In this document: piece after piece, positions 33,401 to 48,400 of the stretch
Position numbering within the stretch: the stretch's first letter is position 1
Layout of the letters: every line of letters starts with the position of its first letter
Source of the DNA: Bedellia somnulentella
Taxonomy: Eukaryota > Arthropoda > Insecta > Lepidoptera > Bedelliidae
Assembly (NCBI GenBank): GCA_963576735.1
Contig: OY755170.1
Span: forward strand, 27,202,875 to 27,266,874
Direction: 5' to 3'
DNA: 64,000 nt
Made by a program: the position numbers and the translations under genes
The notes under the pieces: model-generated
Seen by the model: only the letters and a program-made list of their open reading frames with translations
Told to the model about the DNA's origin: nothing
The model's database searches: none

Positions 33401-36400
33401 CAAAAATGACATCGGTCCTTTTAAAAAGTGTACTTAAAAAATCAACCTATTGTAAACTAAACTTAAAGACAAGAAAAATACTTTACAACATTGTCGACTA
33501 CTCTTCAAAGTACATTGTGAAAACTAATAGTATTAAAATGGCTGTGCTCTGAAAAATATTCTCATATTGTATTTTTCAAAAGGCATTCTTGGAAAAATAA
33601 TAATGAAAATTTCTTTAATAAAATATAAAGGCATTCTTAAGAGCACTACCAATAAGTAGCACGGGCATCTAAGGCTGCATATTTTGCTCAAAGAAAACGT
33701 AAATCCCTACAAAGAGCCAAGCCGTCTCCTGCAAGATTACTGCACAATTTAATACCAACTATGACAACCTTTTTAGATTTCAAAGTAAAAGTATAAGCGG
33801 CTTTAAATTTTTCTTTGATGATCATTTTATAAAATATAGTTGATTTTCTCTTTGTTTGCTATTACTACACAGAATCACATTGTTTCAGATTAATTTTCGA
33901 AACGGTTTGATCGATTTAGATGATATTTTACGTTGTTCGCCCGCAGTATAGCATAGAATATGTTTCAGTGCACCGACATTTTGGCGCAAGTGCAGAAGGA
34001 GCTGCAGATGAGTGTCCAAGACGTGGACAAACACAAGAAGCAGTACTTTGACGAGGAGCACACTGCTCACGACGTCCGCGACAAGGCTAAGGACATTGAG
34101 GAAAAGTAAGGGAAAGGGCAGATCCGTGTTCGATCTGCTTCTGTTTTATTTTTGTGGTTTATTTTTAGGTAGAAATATTGAGATCTAAAAGTGTTCATCA
34201 GCAGGAGACATTCAGCCAACAGACCTCCCATACATCAATTAGGTGAGATAGCCTTGTTAGACTGTTGGTACTTTGCGTGCTTCCGATGGTGGATACGTAA
34301 ATCTATCGGTTTCAGCTGCTGTTACGGTTATGATAATTGAAGCCTGCCGACCCAGCGTGGAGGGCTAAATCCAAATTACCCTATCCTTTACACCTTGGAT
34401 AGCGACATACAGGAGCTGTGAATGCGAAGACCTGTGTTCATTTAAAGGCTTGCAACCCTCTGTTATTCCTAATTTTTTAACCCAAAGGAGTAAAGTTCAT
34501 TCAAAACTTCTTTACAAGTTATAAAAAAACTACCTACGTTATACTAACGTAAAAAACGAATTATAGGACGATAATTGTAAACAAAAAACATATAATTGTG
34601 ACAAGCAAAAATAATAATAATATGACAGTCTTATTTTTTAAACATTTAAGAACAATCTTGGTAAAGGAATCAAACGATTTTCAATTAAATGATTAGTTCA
34701 CGCTTGTTCACGCCAGCCTTCAGCAAGCACCTACAATCAGTGAGCATAATTACAGGGAGTGGTACTTGGTGTTCTAGTGTTAGCCTGCAATTAACAGAAG
34801 CGTTGTGTCCCATCGGATTATTATCTATTTATGAATAAACTGTGATAGTTTTTGATTATATATCAACCGACCACAAAGAAGAAGGAGGTTATCAGGGCGA
34901 CTGAATAATGCTCTCTTATAAAGTTTATACACATCTTAGTCTTATGAACCGATTACAAATATCCTGTTTGCGTTGGACGATGGGAACTGACTCCAGCTTG
35001 GTGTCACACTTTTTTAATCAAAATTATTGCAAACTATCTTGTTACAATAACACAAAAATGCTGAAGAATATTTATAATTAGTGTTATTTTACTAATATGT
35101 TGTGTGAAATAAGCTACCAATTACCATTGGCGGAGGTGCAGACTATCGACGCCCCTTAAGCGCCCCTTGTACCGCAAATGCTGTTTTTAAAACCAATATT
35201 GCATCAGTAAACAATCTACGGAAAATTCTGAAAAAAATATATGTTTCAGTTGAGGATTTTACAATGTTCGATTCAGTTAGGCAATCAGATGAACTTTGCT
35301 CGATAGAAAAGCCTAAAATAATAAACAAATCGACCTTACTTTTACACGAATCCTTAGATACTTCATTTTTCAAGAGAATATCGTAGAGGTGGATGTTATA
35401 CTTTTATTTTCCTATTTACAATGCCTAAAAGCCCATAAAATTACGAGCGACACACCACTCTCCGGAGTTTGGCTTCGTTTATTCGTTATCGTCACGTCAG
35501 TCGCGCGGTGGCGCTTATCGATGTCGGACCTGTACCAGTGCTCCTCCCGCACTCACGGCTCGCGGCTCGCGCACGAAGGGTTCCGTACTATAATAGAAAA
35601 TCACGTTTGTAGTAGGCATACTAATTTTTAATCTGTTGTAGTTGTTTCATAAATCGATGAGATTTTATTCTTGCTTTTGGGGTAGTTCTGATGAAAAGTA
35701 TTGCTTGATTCGGAATTTTAACCATAAAGGGCTTTGGTAACTAAATAGTCCACAGTACGTGCAAGCATTTAAATAAATATTGCTAAACACGTTATTTTCA
35801 ATTAGTGAGTTTTTTTTTTAAATGCATGAGGCACACACACTTACTTGTGCTGTAGGCACCAAAATACCATCATTATACAAAATGCGAATAATTTAGCGTT
35901 TTTCGTTTTCTTAGGTTTCTAGATTTTAAGGCTAGTGTGACTTCACTTGATTATAGTGATAGATGTAAGAGATATCATTTCTTACCATTCTCAGAGAGAA
36001 GGAACATTTCAGACACTTTTTATTTGTTAAAACTTCTAAAGATTGTCTAGAACTCGTCTCAAAAATTAAAATTAATGTTCCGAGCAGACAGCATGCACGA
36101 TTGGCAATTCACAGATTGAATACAAATTGTAGAAAAACACATTTATTTTAAGAGCTACTAAAAACTTGAATGATATTTGTTTAAAAATGAATATATATAT
36201 ATACGAGTATTCAACTCAAAGTGTTAAGATAAATTTTGGCGGTTTTGGTGGAGCGGTATTTTATTTATTTATTTATTTTGAAAGCTAGTGCAGCTTTTGA
36301 TATATGTATATGTTTATATATTTGGTTTAGTTACCAAGTTAAGTTTGTTACAAACTCAATATTGTAGTAAAATTATTTAGGTTAATATATGTAAGAACTC

Positions 36401-39400
36401 CTAATTGGCTTTTTTTTAGAAATGTTATATATTTTTACTATTTGTTTAAGTTGCTGTGAGTTTTCCGAACTATGAAAATAAAAAAAATATTGTACAAAAC
36501 AATTACGTTTGTTGCATTTGTTATTTGACGACAGCTGTGGCCGAGTGGATAGGTGACTAGCTTCTCGGTCCGGAGGTTGCGGGTTCGATCCCCGCTGAGA
36601 GCACATTTATGTGAAGAGTCAACATGTAGGTTTCTTAGTCTTGGGTGTTATTTATATGTGTATTTTATAGTATTTAATATATCGTTGAATTAGTATCCCA
36701 TAATACAACTCTCACTTAGTTTGGGGCTAACTTGATCTGTGTGTAATATGTCCGTATATATTTATTTATTTATTTATTTGTATCTATTATTTAGGTAGGT
36801 AGCGGTGTAGCGTCGGCTTAGAATAGTACTACCCCATTTCCTCCCGTGGGCGTTCGTAAGAGGCGGCTAAGGGTATTAGGCCTTTTTAAGTGTTTTTTGG
36901 GTGAAGTGGTTGGAGACCCATCACAAACAACTTTTTATTTTACAATCGTTTCTCCACTTCTCACTGAAGAATTTCTTATTCTGAAGCTCTGGCTACCTCT
37001 TTTAGGGATTTATAGCCGTGAGTCTATGTATGTATATTTCATATTAATTAGAAAAAATAGGATTGTAAACAAAGAAACGTTTTATCTCCAATTAGTACTT
37101 AATTTTTAGCTCGATTAGTCGACGACTGTGTTTTATAATTGACGGATGTGAAATTCTAGTGTCATGGAAGTATTTTCTTGAGGAAATCTTCAATTTTATT
37201 CCCGGCAACGGTTTGTTTACACTCTCTTTTTTTCTAATAGATATAAAGAGTAGGTAGGTATCGCAAACTCTCATGTTATCATCATTATCACCTAACTAAT
37301 TCAAAAAGTTTAGTAAAAGTAATTTTCTTTACAATCAATACCTAGGTATATATGCGCAATAAACTTCTTGTTCACTTAAGAAAAAATACTATATTTCAAT
37401 ATACTAAGGGAATAAAGTCAAAAGAAAAATTAATATATTGGTGGGTGAGATCGCTGTTGGATCGCTGCCGCCGCCACCGCAACGTCACCAGAGTACATAT
37501 CAAGACGGCTCCCGCGTAATACGGTCGAGTGGACAAGTCGCAAGACAACTGGACGAGTGAAATACCTTAATCTTTAAAACAAGGCGCCCTTAAGATGGTC
37601 TAAATGTTTCTGAAAAAGCCTCGTAAAATTACTTAAATATACTAAAAACGCACAATAAAATGAAAATGAAAACGGACTACAAAACTAACTTTTTTTTATA
37701 TTTCGTTTAAATGTATGAATTACTCGTAATAAGGTTTTTATTGTATCCCAAAAACTCACGATATATTTTTTGAGTCACTGTTATCCAACCTTAACAACTA
37801 TTCATTCTGTACTAACACCTAAGTTGTTCTTTTGTATGTTTTGACATTTAACAAATATTGGATTGAATCAGGCGTTACTTTGCGAAAATCCATAGCAATA
37901 CTAATATTAATAAATTAATTCGCTTGCATGCATGTTGCATGAAGACTGCAGGTATTTAGAGGAATTAAGCGAATAAATTTATTAATATTAGTATTATTTA
38001 ACAAATAGTTACGAATGACTTGAACTCGTAGCACTGTGACCTGTGAATTTGACTAGCAATTGTTGAAAAATATTAAAAATTAATTCTAGACATGAATATC
38101 CGACCAAATCAATTTCGTTTAGAAACAAATCATAATTAATACTTCTTAATATATTTTTTATAAAGCATTAATAAAGAGAAAGCAAAATACTTAACAAAAA
38201 ACATTACAAAACACTTACTAGTGCTGTAGGCACCAAAATACCATCATAATTTTGTTGTAAATAGGTGAAAAAATATCTGAGATAGGCGAGAAAAATAAAA
38301 TATCCTCAATTAGGATGTAAACCTTTTCTCCTAATTACGTTCTTAGAACAAATCTTAACCTACTTCGCTTAATCCGTTATTCTACAGTAGTCAGAAAAAA
38401 AATATCTTAGCAACAAATGTACATAAAATTTATCTTCGCAAAGCTAAGTCGAGGCGACACATGAGTAAATTACACAATAATTAGAATGTTTTTTGTTCAT
38501 GAAAACCTCATGTGGGGATTATTTCTAATAAATAAAGGATAAATTGGCAGAGCGTCGTGGGTTCGATCCCCACTGGTGTCGAAATTTTTCGTTCCTTTAT
38601 TTATTAGAAATGAAACAATACTAAAACACCTTTAAAACGGCAGGTTGAAGAAGAAGAAGGGCTCCTTCTTCCAGTCCATCACCTCGCTGCAGAAGAACAG
38701 CGCCAAGGTGTCCTCCCGCCGCGACCAGCTCGAGGAGAAATCCGCTGGGGCCAGGAACGACTACATCCTCAGCATCGCCGCTGCTAACGCCCACCAGGTA
38801 CAAATTAACTACTTTTAGGTTTCACTTACTGATTTTGTATGACGATGTGAGTAACAAGAAAATTTAATTTGATATCTTCTTCTTCTAAACTGTCTCCCTG
38901 GTTAAAGTTGGCACTATTCAGCAACGTCTAGCCTAGCATATCTGAACAGTAAATGTATAATAATGTTATGATTTGCAATAAGTAACTGAAAACTAAATTT
39001 TTAAATGATTAAATCGAAACCTGGGATGGATAAACAACACTGTTCCAACATCGAATAGATAAATGCAAACACCGGGCATATAGGCTCCACGTACGCCATG
39101 AATTCGTTTGATCCGCATATGACAGGAAAGTAAATATAAAACGCGTATTTGCTAACCACAAAGCAATAGTCATACATATTTGTTTTGGTAAAATAAACTT
39201 TCGATTCAATTTCCCATTCATTTTAATTATTCAAAAACAAACATTTACAGATATTTTTTCATCGTCAATATTTAAACTAATATGAGTACCGTTGCTTCGG
39301 AAGGTGTTTGTAAAAAAAGCAACAAGATACTCCTCACATTTTTTCAAATTTCAATACAATACAAAATACATTCAGTAACTTAATAGCTCAACGGGTAGAA

Positions 39401-42400
39401 AACCCGCCTTTAATTTTTAATATTTAGATGAAACCGAATGATTCCAGAACCGCTACTTCCTGGCGGACCTGCAAACTTGCATGCAGAACATGGAGGCCGC
39501 CGTGTACGAAAAGGCCACGGAGTACTTGACGCTGATGGGCCGCACGGAGCTGCTGACCTGCCACGCCACGCAGAACTCCTTCGGCAAGGTCCGCGACCAA
39601 GCCCAGCAGCTCACCAGGGAATACAACCTGCAGTGCGTCTACTTGTACTATCCGGTGCTGAAGCAGCATATTCAGGTATGGGCAACGAATAAAAAGTTTT
39701 TTTTTAATTGTTTGTTTTAGTTTTTAAACTCTGAAGCTTATTTTTTAGACCTAATGGTTCACACCTAATATATATTATTACTAATACAGAACACTTGGAT
39801 CGCGAGTTTAACTTGCTTTTCAGCCCCTTTTAAATCAGCTTTTCCCATTTTTACACCGTTCAAATACTACTTCTACCATTAAAACCATTTATTAATCGTG
39901 AATTTATGAATTTTCTAGTATGAGTTCGAGCCATGCGACAACGATCCCGTGGACATTGTGACCATCGAACAAGACTCGGTGGCTCAAACTTTGTCGCAAG
40001 AGGCCAGGCGCTGGGCCACCAGGGTCGTGAGGGAAACCGCTCTGGTGAGGGATGCTACCAGGAAGCTTCATGCTTACCAAGCTATGAGGGAAGCCGGACA
40101 GAAGGTTTGTGACATTATCTACTATACAGTTTGATGTGTTTTTTAAGTCCCGATGTAAATAATGGCCGAAGAATCGCTAGATTATAAAAAAATACCTTTA
40201 TTTACGGATTATAAAAAAATATGTGTAAATATCCTGGTTTTCGCTCTAAATCCCTATTGGAGGGGTAATTTCAAAGTAGTTTCGTTTTCAGAAATACAGA
40301 TTGAAAAACTAATAATTTTGATTGACATAGTTAAAGTGAACTTATAACTCAATAAAATTAAAAAAATAAAGTTATATATAGTAATATATTTCACTTGGGA
40401 ACGAAAAGGTTGGCTACTCAGCATATTGTTTTAAGTTTTAGCTCACGACACTGAGTTTTGTTAGCACCGCCGCACAAAGTTTTCAAAGTGTTAAGGTAAA
40501 AATTCCTTCTATTAAAGTTTTTTAGGAGTGTTTCCCATTTAATAGGTTTCCCTTTCTTAATGGTATAACAGCTGCTCAAATTAACAAAAGAAGTATATAA
40601 CATTTGTATATATTTATTCTCATAAAAAACTTTCGTCATATTTTAATTGGGACTATCAATAATTAACCATTACAACTAAAAGCATAACTGTTTTTGCACA
40701 GTATTTTTTTTGGCATTAACGAATATAACATACTTGGCATATTTTTTCAACGCTAAATTATAGTACATGCTGCACACACAAAAGCGGCCCATGATTCACC
40801 CCGCCGCGCCGCACAGGAACCTATTTTTTATAGTAAATTAAAGGTAGATAATAAACATGTAATGAAGTTCAATTTTAACTTAGACTATTAAACCAGATGA
40901 ATTCAATTTAGCAGCACAACTCGTTTTGCTTTAAATATATCATGCCAAAAATATTACAGGCAAAAGTATCATAGTACCACTATCTAATAAAGATTATGCC
41001 ATATTTGTTTTATCGAAGTAAATTATGATAAAAATAAAAGGAAAAAAATACTAATAAGAGAGATTTCTAAATACTACCGTTCTTCGCAGAGGGTTTTGAA
41101 GGAACTGATTTGGTCGTCTAGGAAACTGATTTTTGGGCGATGTCTTGAGACCTATTAACAACCATCCTGTGTATTACTATCTCTTTTCCAATGAACTTAT
41201 GAATAACGACGTGATAGCTCAATGGGTAGAACACCGGTTAACGTGCAAGCGACTAGTGTTCAAATCCCAGGTCGGGCCTACAACAATTTGTCTTTTCTAA
41301 AGACATATGTGTGGTTAATTTATCATGTTTGTTAACGGTGAGGGAAAATATCGTGAGGAAACCCACATAGCTGAGTTGTACTTAGTCATGTGAAAGTGTA
41401 TTCGTACAAACAAAACGGTGATAGGCCTGCCTCTTATCACGTGAGTACACTGTCCATGCAAAACGTGGGTACTCTGAACTTTATCTTATAACACAATTAC
41501 CCTCAAAGCCATTAAAGATCCTGAATTCGTAGGTGGACCCGAATGATCCCAACGGTCCCGACCTGGAGACCCGCATGGACGATCTGCGCGCCAGCATCCG
41601 CCGCTCCGAGACGTCCAAGGCCAAGTACGAGGCCCGCCTGGAGTGTCTGCGTAAGAGCAGCGCACCCGTTGAGGAATGGGTGAAGGAGGTTGACCTGCTC
41701 GCCGTACAGGAGGCTTTGCCACGCAGCAGCAGTCTGCTCAGCGTTAGGACTGACGCTTCGGGAGCTGCCGTAAGTATTTTGGTAAAATAGTAAAAAGGAG
41801 ATAATGAGTTAATGAGATACCCATCGCTAACCACACTTTACTGTAATTTAACCACCGGTTTCAAAAAGGCTGGGGATTTCTAATACCAAAGCTCTGCTGA
41901 CTCCTTTTTGAGATTTATACTCGTGAGTATGAGTAGTATAGGGACGTCTAAGGCCAAGTATGAGGCTCGCCTGGAGTGCCTGCGTCACAGCGGGGCAACT
42001 TTAACCACCAGACTTTCAAAAAGGGCTGAGAATTTGTAATACCAAAACCTTGGTGACTCGTGAGTATAGGTAGGTTTCGCAGAGAAAGAGGTAGACCTCC
42101 TGGCCGTGCATGAGATGTTGCCGCGAAGTAGCAGTCTTTTGAGTGTTATAATTCTTTATTTAAATAAGGAAGATGGTGAGATGCTATGACTATTTACATT
42201 TACAATATTGTTATTACCATATTTCAAAACGAGCCGAGGATTTTTATTACCAAAGCCCTGGCTATCTCTGCGCCAGTTGAGGACTGGCTGAAGGAGTTGG
42301 CAGCGTTATGACTGACGCTTTGGGAGCTGAGCCGCTGTGAGTACTTTAGTATAAAAGGGAGATGAGGAAATGATAAGGTTGTTGGGTAATGTGGCTGAAC

Positions 42401-45400
42401 ACATCACCAACCTTTAAATACAAAGTTTTCACGCGCTGAACTTACGCTGATGATGAAATGATAACATTTTTGGTCGATGTGTCTAGGCACCTCACCAACC
42501 ATACTTTACAATATTTTAACTACTAAAATGTCTTAAAGAGCTGAGGCATTTCACATCTTAATGCACTGGTTACCCCTTTTTAGATAGAACCCCTTAGATT
42601 TTGCAGAGACGGATGTGAACCCGCTCGTTGTGCAGAAAGTAGTCTTAGGAAGCTGCTTTGAGTGGTATGAGGAAATTGTTTTGAAGGTAATGAGATGGTA
42701 AAAATTCTTGAGCAATACGACTGGAGACCCTTTCCCTAATACTTTACAATCTTTTAGCCACTCAACTTCGACAAGAGGCTGAGGCCAAAGCCATGGAAAC
42801 TCTTTTTTGGGATTAATAATTTGTGAGTGTTGGTGGAAAATAGGTGGACCTGCTTACTGTCCAGGACTCGCTGCCGTAGAGCAACAGTCTTCTGAGACTC
42901 TCACGAAACAATTTATTTCATAGTCTTCTAACCACTCAGTTGTCATAAGAGGCTAAGGAATTTATACCAGATTTAACTTTAATTTAACACATCAACTCGT
43001 CTCTAACTAATCCTATCTCGAATCCAGGACCAACCCAGCTCCGATTCGTTCTACGACAGCGACAACACTGACGAAGCGGTGGCGGTTGCCTCTGTCGGCC
43101 AACCGCGCACAATATCCGGCACTTCGCAAGATGACGAAGAAGATGAGGAAGTCGATGGTAAGGATCTACTCCTCAAATCGACAACGATAATTTCATCCGT
43201 ATCTCTTCTAACCTCTATTAACATTTATGTCTGTCTCGCTCGCACGAAACGAAGATTTGGATTTTACTAAATATGGTGATATACGACGAATCCAACGTCC
43301 TTATTTGTCTTTGGTTTCATCGACTAAATGATGCCATAATTATAATTGGTCAAAACTTGCTCCATAATACTGCTGCATAAAGGCTCCATCACCAGAGCAT
43401 TCACGTGTGCTGTAACATTATAGATTCGTCTTTGAGCATTTCATTACAATAATACCTCCCTGACTGACGAACATTCGCGTGTAATCATATATACAATTAT
43501 TACAAGGTGCGCATTGTTATGCTCAAATATAACGTTTCATCCCGGTGAGGGAGCACCTTTAACTTGGTTTGACCTTCTAAGAGACGAGTGCGACTCGAAT
43601 ATATTTGACTAGAACTTTGATGAGGCAAAGACGAAATTATCGTTGTCTGTATGAAGAGTAAACCTCATAGTACGCTTTAGTATTACTAATAAAGTGTAGA
43701 AAACGGTAATTCATATACAATTTAAGGGGCTGGACGAAAATTCCCTTGATTCTTGCTGCATTTTTGCGACAACATAGAAAAAATGAATATCGTTTCAGTA
43801 CATGAGTTAGTAATAATAAAGTAACAGTAAAAAGTAAAATTGACTATATTATATAAGAGTATATGTGAGTATATGTATGTATGTATGTATATAAGAGTAT
43901 TGCTGTGTAGTGTCGGCTTAGAATAGCACTACCTCATTTCTTTCCCTGGGTGTACTTGAGAGGCTTCTAACAATATTTGGGGCTTTACAAGAGATTTTTG
44001 GGCGATGCGGTTGGAGACCCATCACCAACCACCTTTATTTTACCATCATTTCCCCATTGAACTTGCAAAAGTTGCTGAGAATGACACATAAAACATGTAG
44101 TTCCTGCAATACAAACTTAATTACTTTCCGCTAATTATAATTACTCTTGCTCTCGTGAATTATTATTTTTTTGTAAGCAACGCGATTGTCTTGTTATAGT
44201 ATAAAACCATATAGCTATTCCTGCAGAGCAAGCACGAGCCATGTTTAAACTAGTTGTCGCGTGGGATAAAGCAGCCATCTTTTACGCACTTACTTAGTAT
44301 CGTATACTGCCATCTCATTCTAACCGTTATCGTGTCGATAAAATAGCGCTCGTGCTTGATCTTCAGTGTACTAATCCCCTAGATGTAACCGGGGTAGTGA
44401 TACCCTTATTTTTTATATACTTGGTAGTGTATTCGCATGACAGCGATTCACTTTCCATGATAATTCTGTCCATTAGTAATTAGTAATCTCAGCAATGTAG
44501 TTTTCTCACCTCACGGTGTTATACCTAGTATTTTGAATATCCACGTTTTAATTGAACGTGCATTTACGTAATTGGGGCCAGGCAAACCAGTAACAAAACG
44601 TGATAAATAAAGCACACAGATGAAGGAAGGATTAGGATCTCATACTAGGTTTTTTTTTTATCTGCCTGTAGAATGCTGCTTGAACAGTCGCTTCTGCGTC
44701 ATCATCAGAACATTCTGTCAGTCCCTTTTTTCGCGCTGTTTCCCCTGCGGGCGAGCATCATCACGGGGTAGGGATAATAATTTACTGTTTGCGAATGCCC
44801 TTCTGCGTCTTTTCTTTTTTTTATTTGTGTGTTAAGTTTCCTATTTCGTTTCTTTTCATTCAGTTCTCAATGTTGTTGTATTTAAGTTTTTTGTTTGCTT
44901 AACGCGCTTATCCCAAGAATTACTGGTGCGCTTTAAATGTTTTTCGGTGTTTGATAGCGATATTTATTAAGGCAAGATATAGCCTATATTTATTGCATTG
45001 TGAATATAATTTATCGTACTAAATTGAGCTTATGAGTAGGTAGTTTTACATAGGAAATTATAGGACAAGCGAGTAAAATAAAATTTGCGAGTGATGATGT
45101 CATACTTTTTTAATAACTTGAGCGGTATGTATTTGAGTATGTACGACGAATAATGATTGATAGTAAAATCCAGAACGAGGTTACAAAAAGGGGGGTTGCG
45201 ATTAGTCTGATTTATCTGATAATTTTATTTGAGTGACTATATTTCTAAGTGAGCGACTGTATATATAAAGAATGCATTTTTAATCTTAATATGGATTCGA
45301 TTTTTTTGCAAGCTGTTTAATTATTGTTTATTGGTTCATGATGCTCTATTTATGTGCATGTTTTTATATTTATTTTATGTCATTGTTTATGAAAACTACA

Positions 45401-48400
45401 GACTGTGTCGCGGAATCGAATGAGGACGGGGCGACAAATGAGCAATCGTTGCGAGAACGATTTCCTCTGTCACGATTTCTGTCTGTTGCTACCGATATGG
45501 TAGCCCGATTGCCATTAAAAAACTCTTCGTTAGCTAAGGCACCAACTATTGAGCTTCGACAATGTATGGAATCTTACATCTGGGCGAAGAAAAACATAAA
45601 TATATCTTACCAAAAAAGTATATTTGGTTTGGAACGAGAATATGAAAGATTTAATCAAAAATAATCGCTGGCAGACTTATAACGAGTATAAAAAACTATC
45701 AAGTGCTTTCCAGAAAACCACACTGCCAAATTTAGACACACTTCACTTCAGATAAAATGCCGCTCAGTATAAGAATAACATTCGCCAAATATTGTAAAAA
45801 ATACGAAAATATGAAATTATGAAGCTTCTTATTTTGTTTTTTAAAAAATTTAGATTGATGTTCGTAGGTTGCTGTTCTGTCGATTTTTCTTCACTCGTAG
45901 TTAGTCGCTCGCGTAGTAATTTTGAAATATAAATTATAGCATCTGGTTTTGTTGCTACCTATTTTATGAATGGTTTATCATTCGCAGCTGTGGTGGAGCA
46001 GGAGCGCATTCGCATGGAGGAGATGGGCGCGTCGGGCTGGGCCGAGTGGGACGAGAACGAGCCCGCCCAGCAGGCCATCACGGAGCAACCAGCTGCTGCG
46101 GCTTTGTATAAGTGCACGGCCCTTTATACCTATACGGTAAGTTTTTTGACCAATCAAATTGGTCGAAAAAGAAGTCTCAGGTTTTATTCCTGTAATAAAC
46201 GACGGTATCAACGGATTTTTCATACTTATTATTTGTTGTGTGTTTATTCGTGACTACTCGTATATATCTTTATATTTCTCCGTATATTTCTCTTATAAAA
46301 GCAAATAAAAAGTGTGCATCCATATAAAAAGTGAAAATTTTATACGCACTTAGACAAAAAACTAGATGTCTTCATAAAAAAAACATTCAATCATTTACTG
46401 AGAAAAACTTTTTGGATCACCATTGTAAATTGTAAGTATTTTTGGATTTTGGAAAGATATTTAAGTCACTTTTTTCGATTACTTATAAGTAAGTTCGAAT
46501 TGATTTTAAATCTGTTTGATATAGCTAAATAAATAAATTGTAATGTTGTGAATTAATACCTTAAAATACCTTGAAATATATATGCTACAGGTAACAATGG
46601 CCCCTTCAGTAAAGAGCCGGAAAGAGATTAGATGTCGAAAAAACAATGCGAACGACGAAGGCGAGAAAAAATAAAAAGCAATCCAGAATTATATGTTCAA
46701 ACTAAGGAAATAGAGCGTTATCAAAAAAAAAGAAAAGAAAATTGCATATAATATTCTAAGTATTGGCAAAATGTCTGAAACAAACCAAAGACGACAAAGA
46801 AAGCGTCGCGTGTGAGACAAAATAAATGCAGAGAGAATGAAAAACATTGGGAAAGGTTCCTAGCACGAATGCGTGAGGATTCACCAGCTTCAAGCGATGT
46901 CGACTTACTATCAACAACATCCTTTATCCGATCTCCTTCACCATCAGTTATACAATCTCAGGCTGTATCAGTAATACAATTCTCGACTGCATCAGCAATA
47001 CACTGGCCCTCTTTATCAGTACTACAAACTCGTTGTGTATCACGCCACATTGAATTGAATAACTATAATTAGTCTGGAAGTTTACTCGTAAGTCACGGAA
47101 ACAACATGTCATACCGAAAGAAAAGTTGATCTAAAATAGCAATATAAAAAAACTGATACTACAAGCTGTTTTGATTTAGAATTTCTAAAAGAAAGTTTAC
47201 GAATGCAGCTTAATAGAAAAGGAAGTGTTGTATCTACTCCTACTCAAAATAAGAAAACCGACGATTAACGAGAAATTAAAACAAAAAAAGCTACTATCAG
47301 GTATATAGTGGTTTTTGAGAAGAACACAAGAATAATGTCCGGAAAAAAAGATTTTCAGTATATAATATATAGCATGAGAATCTTCATACACATTGCCACA
47401 ATCTAACCAGTTTCAAACTATAAAAATAATAAAATTTAAAATAGTATAGTATACAAAAACAAACCAAATGTACCTTTGTTACGTTAAGAGCTACGTCATT
47501 GAATTTACTAAGCATATACATTGTTTCTTTAGTAATTTACGAGTATTTACTGATTAGTGTTAACTTTGTTAACACCCGATATCTGAATGAGTATTCCAGC
47601 TGAGAACAACTTAAGTATGGTTCTATCGCCTTGAAATCTTAACAACTGAATGAGACAAAACGATACTTAAGTCGTTCTTAGCTTGAATACTCAATCCAGA
47701 AATCGGGCGTAAGAGTTCCTAATTTGATTAGACTTTTAAATATAAGTAAATTGTAATAAACGTACATCTACGTACATATTAAGAATAAAATTTAGTTATT
47801 TTGTAATAAACATTTGAGCCTAGATTTTTCATAACATAATATAAGACGTTTATAAACACATGCACAGGTTTACTTACTGGTTAGTGAAAATGTATTTAAT
47901 GTAATAAAACCTGGCTAAGAAACAAAATAATGCTCTTTTGAAAAAGATATTAACAAATTTAAAATAAAGACGCCTAATGTCATTATATTTACAATGTGTT
48001 TTCTTTCCCAATTTGTATCTTTGAATTTACCACTAGCGCATTTCTGCGGTTACGTGGAGTCTGGCTTTGACCCGATCAGTTTAAGTTTTAGATAAATATT
48101 TTAGAGATATTTTTGCAAATTTTATATACGAAGGGATTTCCAAATTTAAATACCCTTCTAGCATGCAAATCTAACAATTTTATGAGGACACTATGTAAGT
48201 AATCAATCATATAGTTTTTGCAAATTTATTCATATACTAGCTAACCCGACAGACTTCGTACTGTCAAATTTGCTTATGACAAAGCTTAAGGCGTTTTTTT
48301 CGGTACTCTTAGTTCAATCAGGCGTGAACATTTTATCCTCAAAAATTGTAGCCTATGTGTTATTCTGATGTACAAGCTATATTGTGGTAAAGTTTCATTC

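Noticed and set aside
33197..33412. 71-residue antisense ORF in an nwk intron
   Set aside because: It looks moderately protein-like, but I recognise no motif, and there is no start context or repeat partner to support it.
36528..36605. Functional tRNA-Ser or tRNA-Leu gene
   Set aside because: A- and B-boxes are present, but the 5' and 3' acceptor arms do not pair and a typical SINE body and (TTTA)n tail follow.
39424..39692. Long ORFs in other frames over nwk exon 6 (both strands)
   Set aside because: Shadows caused by the GC-rich codons of the exon. The conserved frame is the one matching the F-BAR domain.
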